Source of the DNA: Chara braunii
Taxonomy: Eukaryota > Streptophyta > Charophyceae > Charales > Characeae
DNA length: 34,862 bases
Assembly (NCBI GenBank): GCA_003427395.1
Contig: BFEA01000004.1
Span: forward strand, 2,992,965-3,027,826
Direction of reading: 5' to 3'
The stretch's first letter is position 1, and the number at the start of each line of letters is the position of its first letter. Both the position numbers and the translations under genes were made by a program. This document shows positions 9,240-20,499 of this stretch, one piece after another. Below the pieces are notes generated by a model that was given only the letters and a program-made list of their open reading frames with translations, ran no database searches and was not told the origin of the DNA.

Positions 9240-9274
9240 GAAAGTACGACCGGGGCTCTTGGCGGATTCTATCT

Positions 9275-11188
9275 ATGCGTGGCATCTCCATCGCTGTCAG
9301 GATCCCGATGCAGATGAAGGCTATGATGGGATCTCTCGATCCCTCTCCGAAAGGCGGATGTGGACGCTCCCGTCGTCCTGGTTGCAGCTGGAATGGAGAA
9401 GTGCCTCCTCGCCCTCCTGTTTTGTCCCAATGTTGGAAACAGTGTGCGCCGTTGGCCATCGGCCTGCTCATGGTCTTGATTGCCGTATCGGCGGCGGAAT
9501 CGAGGATATTGAACCCTACGGAGTATGTGGTGACGGTCGCCATCAACACTTTGCGCCGCCAGGCGGGCGTGAGCCCTTTGAATCGCGAGATTGAGCTGAA
9601 TTGTGCGGCAGATAGGCGGATCGACACCGTGAGCGCAGCCAACGCAACCTGCCAGCGGAACGACACAGGTAAAGTCGTCTTGTAACTCTGGTCAAACCTG
9701 TGGTTCAATCCCTGGTCCGAGCTCCCTGAGGAGGTGGTAGTTATCCCTGGCTGGGAAATGTAGAAAATCGCCCCATCCGTGTTGTAGCCTCCACGCCATA
9801 TTTATGCCGTACTGTTTCGTCACCCATTCGTGCTAAATTACGCCTACTTAGCGCTTTTTTTTGGGGGGGCGGGGGCGGGGGGGGGCGAACGGGCGGAGCA
9901 AGGTAATAATTCCGTTACAAGCTTTCTTAGCGCTATGCAATCGTTTAAGCAACGGAATTCGACATGTATTTTGGGATTTAGGGCAGGGTTTGATAGATTT
10001 ATCCAAAGCTTACACTCCCCGAGCTGTTATGTTGTTTTTTGAATCTTGTATAAATCTCATGGAAGCCAGGCGTAGCGGAGACTTGTCGCCGGGTATGTTT
10101 TTTTTGAGTTTGTGTGAATCCACAGGATTGGCACGCGCTGAAACCGGGGGCCGTAATCTAACCGATCTATCTCACAGTAGACCCATGAGCTGTTGAATTA
10201 CAGACCCCAGCTCGAATCCAGATGCGGCTATAGATAAACGGAATCGAATAGTTCTGATTTACCTGGGGCCGGTCTGTTCAATGATGATATCTCACGGTCC
10301 GAGTCGTCGCGTTTTCTAGTAAAAGAGAAAAGAAAGTCACGCAAAATTTAACTAACACATACCAGCTGGTAGTGTCGACGGGAGATGAAAAATCAGTTGA
10401 CGTCATTGCTGGGAAACATACACCGTTTTGTGGGGAAAGAAAAAACGAAGACAAAAAACATACACCACGCATAGATTTACGTATGTGCGAACAAAGAAAA
10501 AGCAAACAAGAAACGTTTTACGTATGTGTTGCGGTGTTCGGCTTGCGTGGTCGGTTAGCTTTAGCTATGGATTCCATTCAGTTTCAGGGTTCCCCCCTTC
10601 CGGCGATGGTTGGGAGTGATGATTTGACGTGTTGCAACTACAGTCTTCACCCGCCCGAATAGAACACCCGGTCATAATAGCTGCATTCGGGCCAAGTTGC
10701 GATCCAGATACGGCGATAACGACGGGGCGTCCTATTCGTGTGAAGACGGGGGGCGGGGGTAGTGTAGCAGCAGTTGAATTGCTTTTTTTTTTGTGTGCAG
10801 AGCATCATGTGTGTACAGAGCAGCACTTGCGCTTTTGGTGACAACGTGTTTGGTCAAGAGCTTTGCACATACCGAATTCATCTGTTAACTCTCCTCTCCT
10901 TTGTCGACACGGTCTTCGTGCGTTTCTTTTTGTGGACAGGTGGATGGCTGCTGACAGTGTTGAGTTCTCTCTACGATATAGTAGTTATGGATCCCTACGT
11001 CCTGACCTTGGGGCCATCCTTGCACACACGGAATGGAAACCTCAACCCCAGCCCTATCAGCCGGGCACTCAACGAGTCAGAATGAATGGAATCGGATTCC
11101 TTTCGTGTGCATCCTCCTTTTTCCAATTCAACATTTGGTTGTGGCTTGAAATGAGCTGTGCACTGTCCTTGTGTGTGTGTGTGCGTGT

Positions 11189-11254
<66 letters not shown>

Positions 11255-11255
11255 N

Positions 11256-11317
<62 letters not shown>

Positions 11318-11384
11318 TTGGTTGTGGCTTGAAATGAGCTGTGCAGTGTCCTTGTTTGTGTGTGTGTGTGCGTGTGTGTGCGTG

Positions 11385-11428
<44 letters not shown>

Positions 11429-12597
11429 AGGAGGTCTTGGATTGAATCCCCATTGGCCTCGTGTACCTTCCTGGGCAAGTTTGACGCTCGCCACCTAGAG
11501 AAAGCCCGTTGGTCCTCCCAATTGGCATTAGAAAGCAGTCTCTGCTGATGTTCATAGGGGGAGGGGTAATCAGGGAGGTACAGCGACTGGCCACCAAGAT
11601 GATGCTCGGTCCCTCTGCGACCGGCTGTCCCCTGGCCGGTGTCCCCTACTGGGGGTTCCCTGAAGGGCCTGAAGGCAATAAGGCCACCCTGGGCTGAAAA
11701 GGACACCCGGTGCTAGATTGGACACTTCGACACAGGATCCAATTTACCTGGGCTGGTTAGTCCGATGAAGGCTACAATTTACCTTACCTGGGCTGGTTAG
11801 TCCCCCATGATAGTACTTCAGTGCCATCGCCCTTTAAAAATGAAAGGGATATGTGTTGCCATGGGGTTTTGACTTTTTGGAGAGCTTCTGTAATGACAAG
11901 CTTTGTTTTTGACACCATAGTAACTTGGTTATGTGGAGGCTTCTCACTGTTCTCAGTGGATAACGCCACCTTAGTGTGACCCGTCGACCTATAAACGCCG
12001 TACAACGTGAAATGGTCCTTGCGCACCAAATGGACAATAATTGAAACCGGATGCAAGGCATGCCTATGCTGCGATGCTCAGTAGACTCCTGCATCAAATT
12101 TCAATTTTCTCTTTTTTTTTTGGTTCTTTATTTGTTTGCCGGCCGGGCAAATGGTTCCGGGCCACAATGGTTAGCTTAGGTGGGAAGTTGGAAACTGGTA
12201 TGGTTCCGTTTCTGTTTGGTGCTGTTTGGCAAAATTGGCATCACTTATTTCTGACGAGGTTGTTTTGTGTTGTTGCTGTCGTGTGTTCCGTTTATTACTG
12301 TCTCAACTCGTATGGTTCCGTTTGTCGCTGTTTGATCCGTCCTGTATCCGTTTAATTCCCTTCTTTCTGGCATGCCCAGCGGCCCTGGCTGCAGCGGACG
12401 ATTGTAAATTGTTGGGAGACTACAAGGGGGCTGCGGAGCTACTGGATTGCGGAGGGCAGGATAATCCCCTCCAAATGTTCGTCGGTAATCAGACCACGCG
12501 GACCGTGCTGTTGGATCCGACTTATAAGGACGTCGGTATAGCCATGCGTAGCACAGATAGAGGGACGTACTGGGTTGTCATTCTCGCTTACACTTGA
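9275..12597 (+). CDS. CAP/SCP-domain secreted or anchored protein, two exons
   Basis: Exon 1 is 9275-9668 (131 codons plus one base) and exon 2 is 12380-12597, giving 203 residues. The donor is ACAG|GTAAAG and the acceptor CATGCCCAG|CG after a pyrimidine-rich stretch. Phases agree: one base plus two. A second phase-compatible acceptor lies 15 bp downstream (GCTGCAG). A hydrophobic segment at residues 58-73 suggests a signal anchor or an uncleaved signal after a long N-terminus; the start may be one of several later ATGs (9308, 9314, 9323, 9326). Exon 1 has the CAP helix pattern (INTLRRQAGVSPLNREIELN); exon 2 has VLLDPTYKDVGIAM and GTYWVVILA, like the C-terminal CAP strands. The two canonical His residues are not visible. 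CAP proteins are extracellular with varied roles in lipid binding and defence. The function here is unknown. Confidence 0.6.
11133..11426 (+). repeat. Two TG microsatellites each preceded by the same 41-bp flank
   Basis: ATTTGGTTGTGGCTTGAAAT and the next 21 bases occur at 11133-11173 and 11316-11356, each followed by a TG array with some CG steps. A single N at 11255 breaks the first array. Confidence 0.85.
11739..11803 (+). repeat. Short duplication with CCTGGGCTGGTTAGTCC
   Basis: CAATTTACCTGGGCTGGTTA occurs at 11739 onward and, with an extra TTAC, at 11775-11803. Confidence 0.65.
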
Positions 12598-12736
12598 GTT
12601 GAGACCGCGCGAACTGAGACTAACTGGAGGCAGCCCAAAAATGATTGACGTAACCACTTTAGGGCCTTTGAGGCCAAAGTTCCGCCAAACCAGAAACGAA
12701 AGGAGAAGGGAAGAAGAAGAGTGATTGGACAATAAA

Positions 12737-12740
<4 letters not shown>

Positions 12741-12818
<78 letters not shown>

Positions 12819-13118
12819 TCCAGTTNNNNNNNNNNNNNNNNNNNNNNNNNNNNNNNNNNNNNNNNNNNNNNNNNNNNNNNNNNNNNNNNNNNNNNNNNNN
12901 NNNNNNNNNNNNNNNNNNNNNNNNNNNNNNNNNNNNNNNNNNNNNNNNNNNNNNNNNNNNNNNNNNNNNNNNNNNNNNNNNNNNNNNNNNNNNNNNNNNN
13001 NNNNNNNNNNNNNNNNNNNNNNNNNNNNNNNNNNNNNNNNNNNNNNNNNNNNNNNNNNNNNNNNNNNNNNNNNNNNNNNNNNNNNNNNNNNNNNNNNNNN
13101 NNNNNNNNNNNNNNNNNN

Positions 13119-13149
<31 letters not shown>

Positions 13150-13161
13150 CTCTCTCTCTCT
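12741..13161. repeat. CT array, 293-bp assembly gap, then TG and CT arrays
   Basis: A CT array (12741-12814) runs up to N bases at 12826-13118. A TG array (13119-13147) and a short CT array follow. The gap is probably a longer microsatellite that could not be assembled. Reading frames over it are meaningless. Confidence 0.95.
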
Positions 13162-14690
13162 TTTCCTGTTTTTTTTTGCCCGTCCATGTGTGTGTACTGT
13201 GCTAAGTACGCTTGTTTTTTCTACGTGACTGATGGCGGGACATGTGGGAACTTCTGTGGAACATGGTAGCTACTAAATAGAAAGCCGGTTAGATGCTGTA
13301 ACTGCCCTTGAGGTGGGCTGGATTCTGGAGAGGTGTTGAAACGGTGTAGAGGTTAGGCACAACGCAAAATGGTGAGAACACACTGTAAATACGCAATAGG
13401 GCTTTACAGGAACCCACTGCGCATGGATACAAGATTATACAACTCTATAGAATTCCGGCGATGCGGAAGACGAGCATAGAGAGACGATCTGTCAGCCATG
13501 TTGTTGTTGAAAGGGCGTTCTAAGGCTGAGTGCGAAGCGGTCTTTTAACTGCATTCGATGAGCTGTGAGCACCTCGTGCTTGTTAATGTTGGATCTTTTT
13601 CGAAATCGAGACACGTAAAGTTCGTAAACGACATACCAAACAGTGACACAAACTGACGGAAGGACAATCAAGTCAACAAGACCTCCTATCAGGCAGAATC
13701 TTAATTGTGATCGGAGTCTGTGCAGAATCATGCTGCGTATGGGGGATAATGGAGCCGCTGCTGCTGCCGAGAGACCGACCGTATTGTGCACGGGTATCAT
13801 GCAAACACGTTTTTACTCTTTGAACGGACAGCCAGCCAACACGAGGAGGGAAGGAAAGATGAACAAGGGAGATGGCGTCATGAAGAGGAGACATGAAGCA
13901 GAAGTAAGCAGCAGCATGTCCTATGTCGAATCTGTCGATGGAGTCTGGACTCTTTTATTGTGTTAAGAGAGGGAAATAACTCGAATCTTTTCTTTCTTTC
14001 CCCTGAAGCTTGTTGGCATGATTGAAAGCTTGCGGTTTGTATCAGTGTAGCTCCCCCCCCTCCGTCTCTTTGGAGAGAAGAGAGCCCAGTGCCAAGGCCG
14101 AATGACAACGAGAAACAGGAACGGGCGTGCCCCTTCTCAACAAGGTGGGGGACTCTTGGGAATGAGACCGGGCCACGGGCCTAGCTTGAACCCGGGCTGC
14201 CCGAAAGTTGAAATTGTAACAGAGTTTCGTAGAGTCTGCAAACAAACCGTCTTTTCCATGATGGCCTAATTACACCAACTATCTGCATAACGACTGCATA
14301 ACGAGCATTCGTTTATTTCCCTTTCTTCTGCGCTTTTTTTTTTTGCCTAAATAGTAAATGACACCCAAAATTGGCTGCTGATGTTTTCGAAGAATGTTTC
14401 CCGTTGTTTTTGGTAAGTGGGCAGTTTTGTTTTGCCTTATCTCCGTTGGTGATGGCCCCTTTACTGAAACACATCCATCTAAAAGGGGAGCGTGATGCGA
14501 TCATAAGAGATTTTGGGTATCTACCTTCCTCCGAATACAGCATACGGCTGTTAATACTTATTATTGAGACTGACAGTTACCCCAAATACAGCCACAATGA
14601 CTGTACGTTGGCTTCGGGTGAAGCCGGTAGTAAACAGCGACTTGACAATTACGACAATTGGTCCCGACCAGTGTCTACCCCGCGAACGTG
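13162..14690. other. No recognisable gene
   Basis: There are short frames on both strands, including a - strand frame at 13492-13800 with one hydrophobic stretch (LIGGLVDLIVLPSVCVTVWY) and a + strand frame ending near 14691 that contains an ATG at 14452. None shows a family motif, splice context or supporting structure. Confidence 0.3.
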
Positions 14691-14751
14691 ACCGGGGACC
14701 GGTCGGTGGACGGTGACCCGACCGGGGGCCGGTCAATGGACGGTGACCGGC
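14688..14751 (+). repeat. Imperfect GACCGG-rich tandem repeat
   Basis: Two copies of GACCGGGGxCCGGTCxxTGGACGGTGACC lie back to back. Similar GGTCGGTGACCGG text is at 8004-8030, so this may be a dispersed motif. Confidence 0.5.
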
Positions 14752-14909
14752 CTATGATGCTGTGCCCGTGAACGGCCAAAGTGGCCAAACCATAACAGCG
14801 CGTTTCTCCTCCTCCCCCCCTCCTTCCTCCCTCCCCACTTCAACGGTGCGCCCTGTCACCGTTGCCACGAGCCCCACAACGTCATGACATTTAAAAAACA
14901 AAAAAATTG

Positions 14910-14953
14910 ATATAACCTATAAAGTTAAGTGAATATAACCTATAAAGTTAAGT
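14910..14953 (+). repeat. 21-bp tandem duplication
   Basis: ATATAACCTATAAAGTTAAG occurs twice in a row, directly after an A-rich stretch. Confidence 0.85.
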
Positions 14954-15196
14954 GGAAACCAGCAAACAAAAATGCTCATCCTGGCCGGTTTCCTGATGTT
15001 ATTCATCTTTTTCAATAAAATGATATTCGTGATAGAAAAATATTGGAAAAATTAGGGGAGGGCACCCTCCGATGACCCCCACCCTCAAAAAAAAAAGGAA
15101 AGGCCAAAAAAAAAAAAAAACCCTTTCCACCCCGTGACTGCTGTGACTGCCCGCCGGTCAGGATTTCTGTAACCAGTGACCAGGGCCCCGTTACAT

Positions 15197-15222
15197 GTAC
15201 CCCCGTTCATGAACGGGGGTAC
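15197..15222. repeat. Perfect 26-bp palindrome
   Basis: The left arm GTACCCCCGTTCA is followed at once by its exact reverse complement TGAACGGGGGTAC, with no spacer. I see no gene around it. Confidence 0.95.
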
Positions 15223-16350
15223 GGAACTGGGCCTGACAAGTTAGGGATAGGGGTGTTGTGCATGCCCATGGGCCATGGTGTTATGTGTTTGGGTGGTGTC
15301 ACATCTATGGGCCACCAGTTATCATACATGGTTGTCCACAGACTCCATGCATCTTGGTCGGCGGACATATCTGGAGCAGGAGGATGATATTACCAGTTTG
15401 GGCGAAGTAAACTGTCCCTCTTTCTTTTTCTTTTTTACCTACCTTGTTGTTTTTTTTTCCGGATGTTATACTGTCGGTCCCAATGATTGTGCAGTGTCTG
15501 CACACTGGCTACTCTGGCAATGAATGGGTTATTTCAGAGAGCGAGTTGTGCCGGCCAATCCTGTCCTCCCCCGAGTATAACGCACCGTCTTATGCTTGTA
15601 TCAGACCGCAAAGATAGCTTATATATCGTCACAAACAGGACTGCCCGGTAAACTGTAGGCATATGTTCATGATGAGGGTGTGTTGCGTTCGGGGGGAAGA
15701 ACTTCAATTAGCGTGAATAAGGGAAGGGAAAGGGAAAAGGAGGGAGCAGAGTACAGCACGCCCACCAGAATCTGAGTCTTTTTTGCTTTGTTTTTTTTTT
15801 CTTCCTTTTTTTTATTTCGTCCTGCTGCCTCCTGCCGTTTTTTCTAGCACAAGGGTTACTCCAAACTTGGTACGTTGGCAAGTTATGCCAAGTTAAGGGT
15901 TTACCTGGAAGGCTGGACCACGGGAGTCCCGACCCCCATTGGTCCCCCAACATGCCTGTTTTGAATAGACTAGAGATTGTTGAGAAATTGCCAATTTGAA
16001 ATGAATCTCGACTTCGATGCACACACACCGATGAGTGATAGTACTATTGCGAGTCGATTGGGGCTCAAACAGACTCGTAAAGAAGTTTTGAAAGGCAAAG
16101 AAGATATATTTTATTGCCATACGGCGGCATTTGTTGAGGGGTGATGCAGAGAAAGAATCCCCACGCACTGCATGCAGTGATCCGATATTACTGGCACGTC
16201 GGCTCACCAAGATCTGATTCACTTGAGGTTGGAGCAAAGGCGGGAAAGGAACTTAAACCACCAGCACCCCAAGGGGTCTTAGGCCCCCTCTGGGGAGGCT
16301 CTGAGGCAAATGCACATGGACCTGCATGGCGCACCGGTTCAGTCACGGCG
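15223..16350. other. No recognisable gene
   Basis: Short frames on both strands are without motifs. Poly-T stretches occur near 15430 and 15790. On the - strand near 15870-15960 a GGTCCAGCCTTCCAGG phrase may be SINE-derived, but I could not define a unit. Confidence 0.25.
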
Positions 16351-16482
16351 GTAACGGCCTAAAAATGTTGAGGTACTGGTGGTTGTAACGAAAGATGGGT
16401 GTGGGCAAGGAGGCAGTAACGGCCTAAAAATGTCGAGGTACTGGTGGTTTAAGTAACGAAAGATGGGTGTGGGCAAGGAGGA
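16351..16482 (+). repeat. 65/67-bp tandem duplication
   Basis: Units at 16351-16415 and 16416-16482 share GTAACGGCCTAAAAATG, GAGGTACTGGTGG and GAAAGATGGGTGTGGGCAAG. The second has a 4-bp insertion and a few changes. Confidence 0.9.
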
Positions 16483-17318
16483 AGATTCAGAAAAATGAAG
16501 AGAGAGAAGAGAGGGAAAAGAAGACAGCAGCGATTGACAATGCGAAGATGGACGACGAAGGGCGGTCAAAAGATTGCAGGCAGATGTGTGCAATGCCTGT
16601 ATGGAGAATGCGAATGCGCTGCAAGCGAAAAAGGCGCAGAACGAGTTTGCCAACTGCCAGTGACAGTGGGACGTAATACCTAAAAACAACAAATTCGAAA
16701 TCGAAAAATCTAAAAAAAAATCAGGTGTGCTTGCTAAGGCGGGCAAAAGGCCCATCTTCATTCCCGGTTTTTTTTGTGTTTTTTTTTTCCCTCTTTTCTG
16801 TTCCTGTTGATACCTATCTCAGGCTATCTGTCCTTTGCCGCAAATGAAAGCACCAACAAATACCGAGGGGCCAGGGCATATCCCAAATTTGCACGAACTT
16901 GTGACCAAAGCAAAAATTCAAGCAGATAATCCGACCTGAAAGGGAACATGCAGATGATGCTGGGGAGACCATAGATACCTCAGTCAGTGACATCGCCAAA
17001 GACAAAGCCTGCAGAACGCGTCCGGATTGCAAACGATGAAAAATGAAAAATAGTATACAACCCCTCTAAAAATGAAACAAGCGTGGAGGGGTAAGGAAAT
17101 CCCCGCAGTGCCAAATGGCAATAGCTGGCTTGTCACAACTCTGGACAAAGGCTGCCCAAGACCTGATAGGCTGATCCACGCTGCACAAATCAAGATAATC
17201 CTGGTCATTCGTAGAGGCAAGCCCCGAGCAAAGGCTCTCTCTCTCTCTCTCTCTCAAGGCCATTCCAAGTTCATAAAATTCATGTGAGTTATACTCTCTC
17301 AGAGTCTCTCTCTTCTCG

Positions 17319-17357
<39 letters not shown>

Positions 17358-17630
17358 TCCTGGTACTCTGTTCTGTCATTGCACTTCCAAGTTGCAGATT
17401 CACTGATAGAGAGGGTATGGACATGCTTACGTTTTCCAAACATGATGGTAACATGATGGTAATCTGGCCAAGGGTCCGGCGCCGGAGCAGCGGCTCCAGC
17501 CCCAGGTTTTCTTACAGTGCATAATGCCTTGCTTTCGAGATGCTGCTAATGAGATGGAGTAAAGGAAATGCTTAATGACAACTGACATTGTGCAAAGCAC
17601 ACGACACTGTTGCATCAAACAAACTCCACG
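16483..17630. other. No recognisable gene; CT microsatellites inside
   Basis: A charged + strand frame at 16495-16683 has a CVQCLYGECEC stretch but no known fold. CT arrays lie at about 17237-17255 and 17323-17351. An AACATGATGGT 11-mer is repeated at 17440-17461. Confidence 0.3.
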
Positions 17631-17639
17631 ACATCCCCA

Positions 17640-18186
17640 CCAGGTTCGAAAGGTAGAGGAGTTGGCGCCAGACACTGCCAAACAAGGAATAATGCCTGGC
17701 ATTTGTGTCGTGGCCGTGGGTTTTCCCACCAGCTCGGAAGGGTGCTCCCCTGCACCCTAACTTTGTGTGGTCCAATCTTGTTGTGGAGAGATGGATGAAT
17801 CCTCCCCACCAATAAACTGGAGCGATTAGGAAGCCAGCTAGGAGGGGGGGTATGGCACTTATTCCCTCTCCTAGGAGTCCTAGCTGAGCAACTGGCTTTG
17901 TTTTTTCTTCCTTAACTTTTTTTTTTTAAAGAAGGAATTGTTCCAACTTCCAAGCTTTCTTACGTGGTGAATTTGCTGCCTTGCGAACTGCGATCGCCGG
18001 ACAACTCAGGCATACGCCACATAACGATCCCAAGCTCGGATTTTCCCACCCCCTCACCCACACCCTCACCCTCACCGTAAGTTTATGTGGTCCAATCCTG
18101 TTGTGCAGAGATTGTCCCAAGCCGGCCCACGCGGTTGCCCTGGAAGGCTGCAACCATATGTGTTTATTCAAAGTTTCTACACCTTT
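17640..18186 (+). repeat. Two diverged SINE-like repeat units
   Basis: TTTTCCCACC followed by TGTGGTCCAATCxTGTTGTGxAGAGAT occurs at about 17720-17793 and again at 18040-18112. The spacing and the text between resemble two copies of a short retroposon. No tRNA-type head is clear. A related CTCCCCACCAATA phrase is at 17803 and 31191. Confidence 0.4.
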
Positions 18187-18503
18187 TGTAGCGGACACAC
18201 GAGGTGTGGTGCTCCGCTAGTGGTAGAGATAGAGATGGAGGAAGAAGGGCAGAGCGAGATGGCACAACGCAGCTCCCCACGCAAGACTCCAATGCACGTA
18301 CTCCAAAATGTGCAAGTGAAGAATGCCCCCGAAAAACAGACAATGGCTGGGGTATACCCCAGCAGATTGACGGACTGGACTGGACTGGCTGGTACCGACA
18401 GAGGTACCGGCCTGGACCGGACTGGACTGCCCCCGAATAGAACACAGGCCTGTGAGAACAGGCCAAGTGGCTGGTCTCACAGGCCAACCAGAAGTCCGCT
18501 ACA
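18187..18503 (-). repeat. 3' LTR of element B
   Basis: It begins TGTAGCGGAC and ends GTCCGCTACA, a perfect 10-bp terminal inverted repeat. It holds the 18-bp palindrome at 18346-18363. It aligns with 28464-28779 and 5926-6234 but differs at many sites from its partner LTR, which points to an old insertion. Confidence 0.92.
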
Positions 18504-19620
18504 CGGTCCTCGGCCTGTGATGGATCGCCTAGATACAAACACGCTTCCGCCAAGAAGCGGAACTCTACCAAAGAAAAAGAAAACCTGAGTAATCTAGGAT
18601 GAGGAGCAAGCTCCATGCTGAGTCCATGTGATGCAACCTAGTCTAGAAAATGTCACAAAACAGCAATGTCACAACTAACAGCCTAAGTGAAAGCAGAAGC
18701 AACTAACTAGCATATATGTCCTAGGAAAGCATAAGCCACTAACTAACATACATGTCCTAGGAAAGCAGAAAGTAGTGACAACTAGATCCTAGAATGTTGG
18801 AGGCAGTAGCCTCAGTCTGGGAACAATTGACTAGTGTATAAGTCCTAAGAACAGCAAAAGGAGAACAACTAAATCCTAGAAATGTCAGAGGCAGTAGCCT
18901 CAATCTGAGAGCAACAAGCAACAACAAAACTACCATATGTCACAGGAGGAGTGTGTCGCAAACCAAAGGGTGGGATGGTCTCATAGGGTGGCAAATGCAG
19001 CCTAGGGGTCGAAAACTCCTAAGGGCATCCACACAAAGCGACAGGGAGGCACATGTCATCAGGCTCAATAAGGGTAGGGATTTGAGAGCGAACGGCACCA
19101 ATGACCCTAACAGATAGACCATCAGGGCGGGTAAAGCTCGACTAAGGGGTAACCGCTATGGAGGGTCGACCATGCAAGGGAACAAGGGAGCCTAGCATAC
19201 TGGGCGCACCTAGATGAAGAATGCGGGGCTGCCTAACTAAGGTGTGAGGGCCGGCAGAGGGTAGAAAGGTGATGGGTAAGGGAATCATGCAAATGACTCC
19301 AAAGTGAGGGAAGTCGAAGCTAGATCCGTAAGATGGGAAGCCAGGGTAAAGCTACAGTCCCAACTCAGAGGAACCCGGCTAAAGGGAGACCATCATGCGA
19401 CACAAGCAGGGTACTGTACAGGGTAAAGTGGTTAGAGAGTGGCGACGTCTGAAGTACGCAAAGCTGATCGTGACGAAGTCCATGAAGCTGTCGAGATGAC
19501 GTCCACGATGAGAAGTCTGGAATGCCGTCGAGGAAGAGCCGCAACGTCGACAAGCTGAAGTAGCAAAACTTATGTGGATGGAGTACTGAGAAGTCAAATA
19601 CTTGGGAAGGTAAGTCAGAG
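18504..19620 (-). other. 3' noncoding tract of element B
   Basis: It is collinear with 5121-5925 of element A. It holds three copies of a unit with CATGTCCTAGGAAAGCAGAA/CATATATGTCCTAGGAAAGC (18712-18775), two GAGGCAGTAGCCTC hairpins near 18800 and 18890, and the TTCCGCCAAGAAGCGGAA stem near 18546. No open frame is shared by both copies, so I regard it as untranslated. Confidence 0.7.
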
Positions 19621-19961
19621 TCAATCCTCGTATCTAGCAGGACGACGACGAGTGCATTGTGGACGCTCAGAAGCATTCGGCTGTTGCTGAAGGTCTGCCT
19701 CAGATGGAGCAGGCTCGACTTCAACGGTCTCCTCAGTCGGGGGAGAAGGAGGAGGGTCAGTGGGCTGAGGAGGAGCAGTGAGCCCAGCACGACGAGCACG
19801 GTCATCGGAACGCACCAACATGCGAGCCTGCTGCAAGTGCTCAAGGGGTTCCCAGGTAGCCTCCTCATCAGGGTGACCCTTCCAACGTACGACATACTCG
19901 ACGTGGGGAGGGTTGTCGTCGGTGACTCGGCGGCCAATGATGTCTAAAACGAGGAACTCCT
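19621..19961 (-). pseudogene. C-terminal chromodomain of the element B integrase
   Basis: Downstream of the 538-bp insertion the frame reads FLVLDIIGRRVTDD, then VEYVVRWKGHPDEEATWEPL, an evident chromodomain with its aromatic residues (Tyr, Trp, Trp). A Pro/Glu-rich acidic tail of about 60 residues ends at RRRPARYED and a stop at 19621. In chromoviruses this domain steers integration to chromatin marks such as methylated histone H3. It should be fused to the integrase, but here a TGA (just after ESFTG) and the insertion separate them. Confidence 0.88.
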
Positions 19962-20499
19962 GTATTACCGTTTGAACGCCGTGAACGCGCGTTCGCATTC
20001 AAATGTGCGTTTGAACGTGGATTGCCCGTTCGCGTTCAAAATTGAACGGCGTTCAACTATTTTTTTATTTAAAAAAAAATATATTTTAATGCCTAAAAAT
20101 AACTTTTTTTTTTTTAATGAGTTCTGTATGATGCGAGGGACATTCCTCTCAATTTAAGAGTCATTTTGCTAAGGCAAAAAAAAAAAAGAAATCGCCAAAG
20201 ATGGCGGTGTCAAATCGTGTTCGCTCACTAATTTCAATTTTTTTTATTTTTTTTTTTCTGTTTTCTATTGTTTTTTTCAATTTGGTAACGAATTTAGATG
20301 TAAGTCTCAGGCAAATGTTCTTTATTTTATTGTTCTTCATAACCTTTTTTTTTTTCGGAATTTTTTAAGGGTTTTTTTTTTTTTTTTTTTTTCCCGCGTG
20401 GAATTGAACTCTGCGTTCGGTCCTGTTCATTGAACGCGCATGCATTCCGTTCAATTCCTGAAAGGAAAACCCACGTTCAATGAACGCGCGGTTTCATAG
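19962..20499. mobile_element. 538-bp non-autonomous insertion in element B
   Basis: ACTCCT occurs at 19956-19961 and again at 20500-20505. Removing one copy and the 538 bp between restores an uninterrupted reading DHEE-FLVLDI across the join. The ends carry many GTTCAA/GAACGCG motifs in both directions (for example TTTGAACG on the left, CAATGAACGCGCG on the right) but only poor terminal inverted repeats. The middle is rich in A and T runs and has no coding frame. A MITE-like DNA transposon derivative is likely; the superfamily is unknown. Confidence 0.7.

Larger units (their letters stand above)
9669..12379 (+). other. Proposed 2.7-kb intron of the CAP gene
   Basis: The intron starts GTAAAG and ends CCCAG. 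It holds a G-rich run at 9858-9888 that could form a G-quadruplex, TG microsatellites at 11170-11425, a small duplication at 11739-11803 and no exon I can defend. A missing internal exon cannot be excluded. Confidence 0.5.

Noticed and set aside
9187-9708. - strand frame of 173 codons opposite exon 1
   Set aside because: It shows no family motif, while the + strand frame has CAP features and a phase-matched splice donor.
10995-11706. Long frames of alternating Thr-His or Cys-Val
   Set aside because: They are translations of TG/CA microsatellites with no gene structure.
12588-13228. Frames of 160-200 codons across the N stretch
   Set aside because: They exist only because unknown bases are read as open; the flanks are CT and TG arrays.
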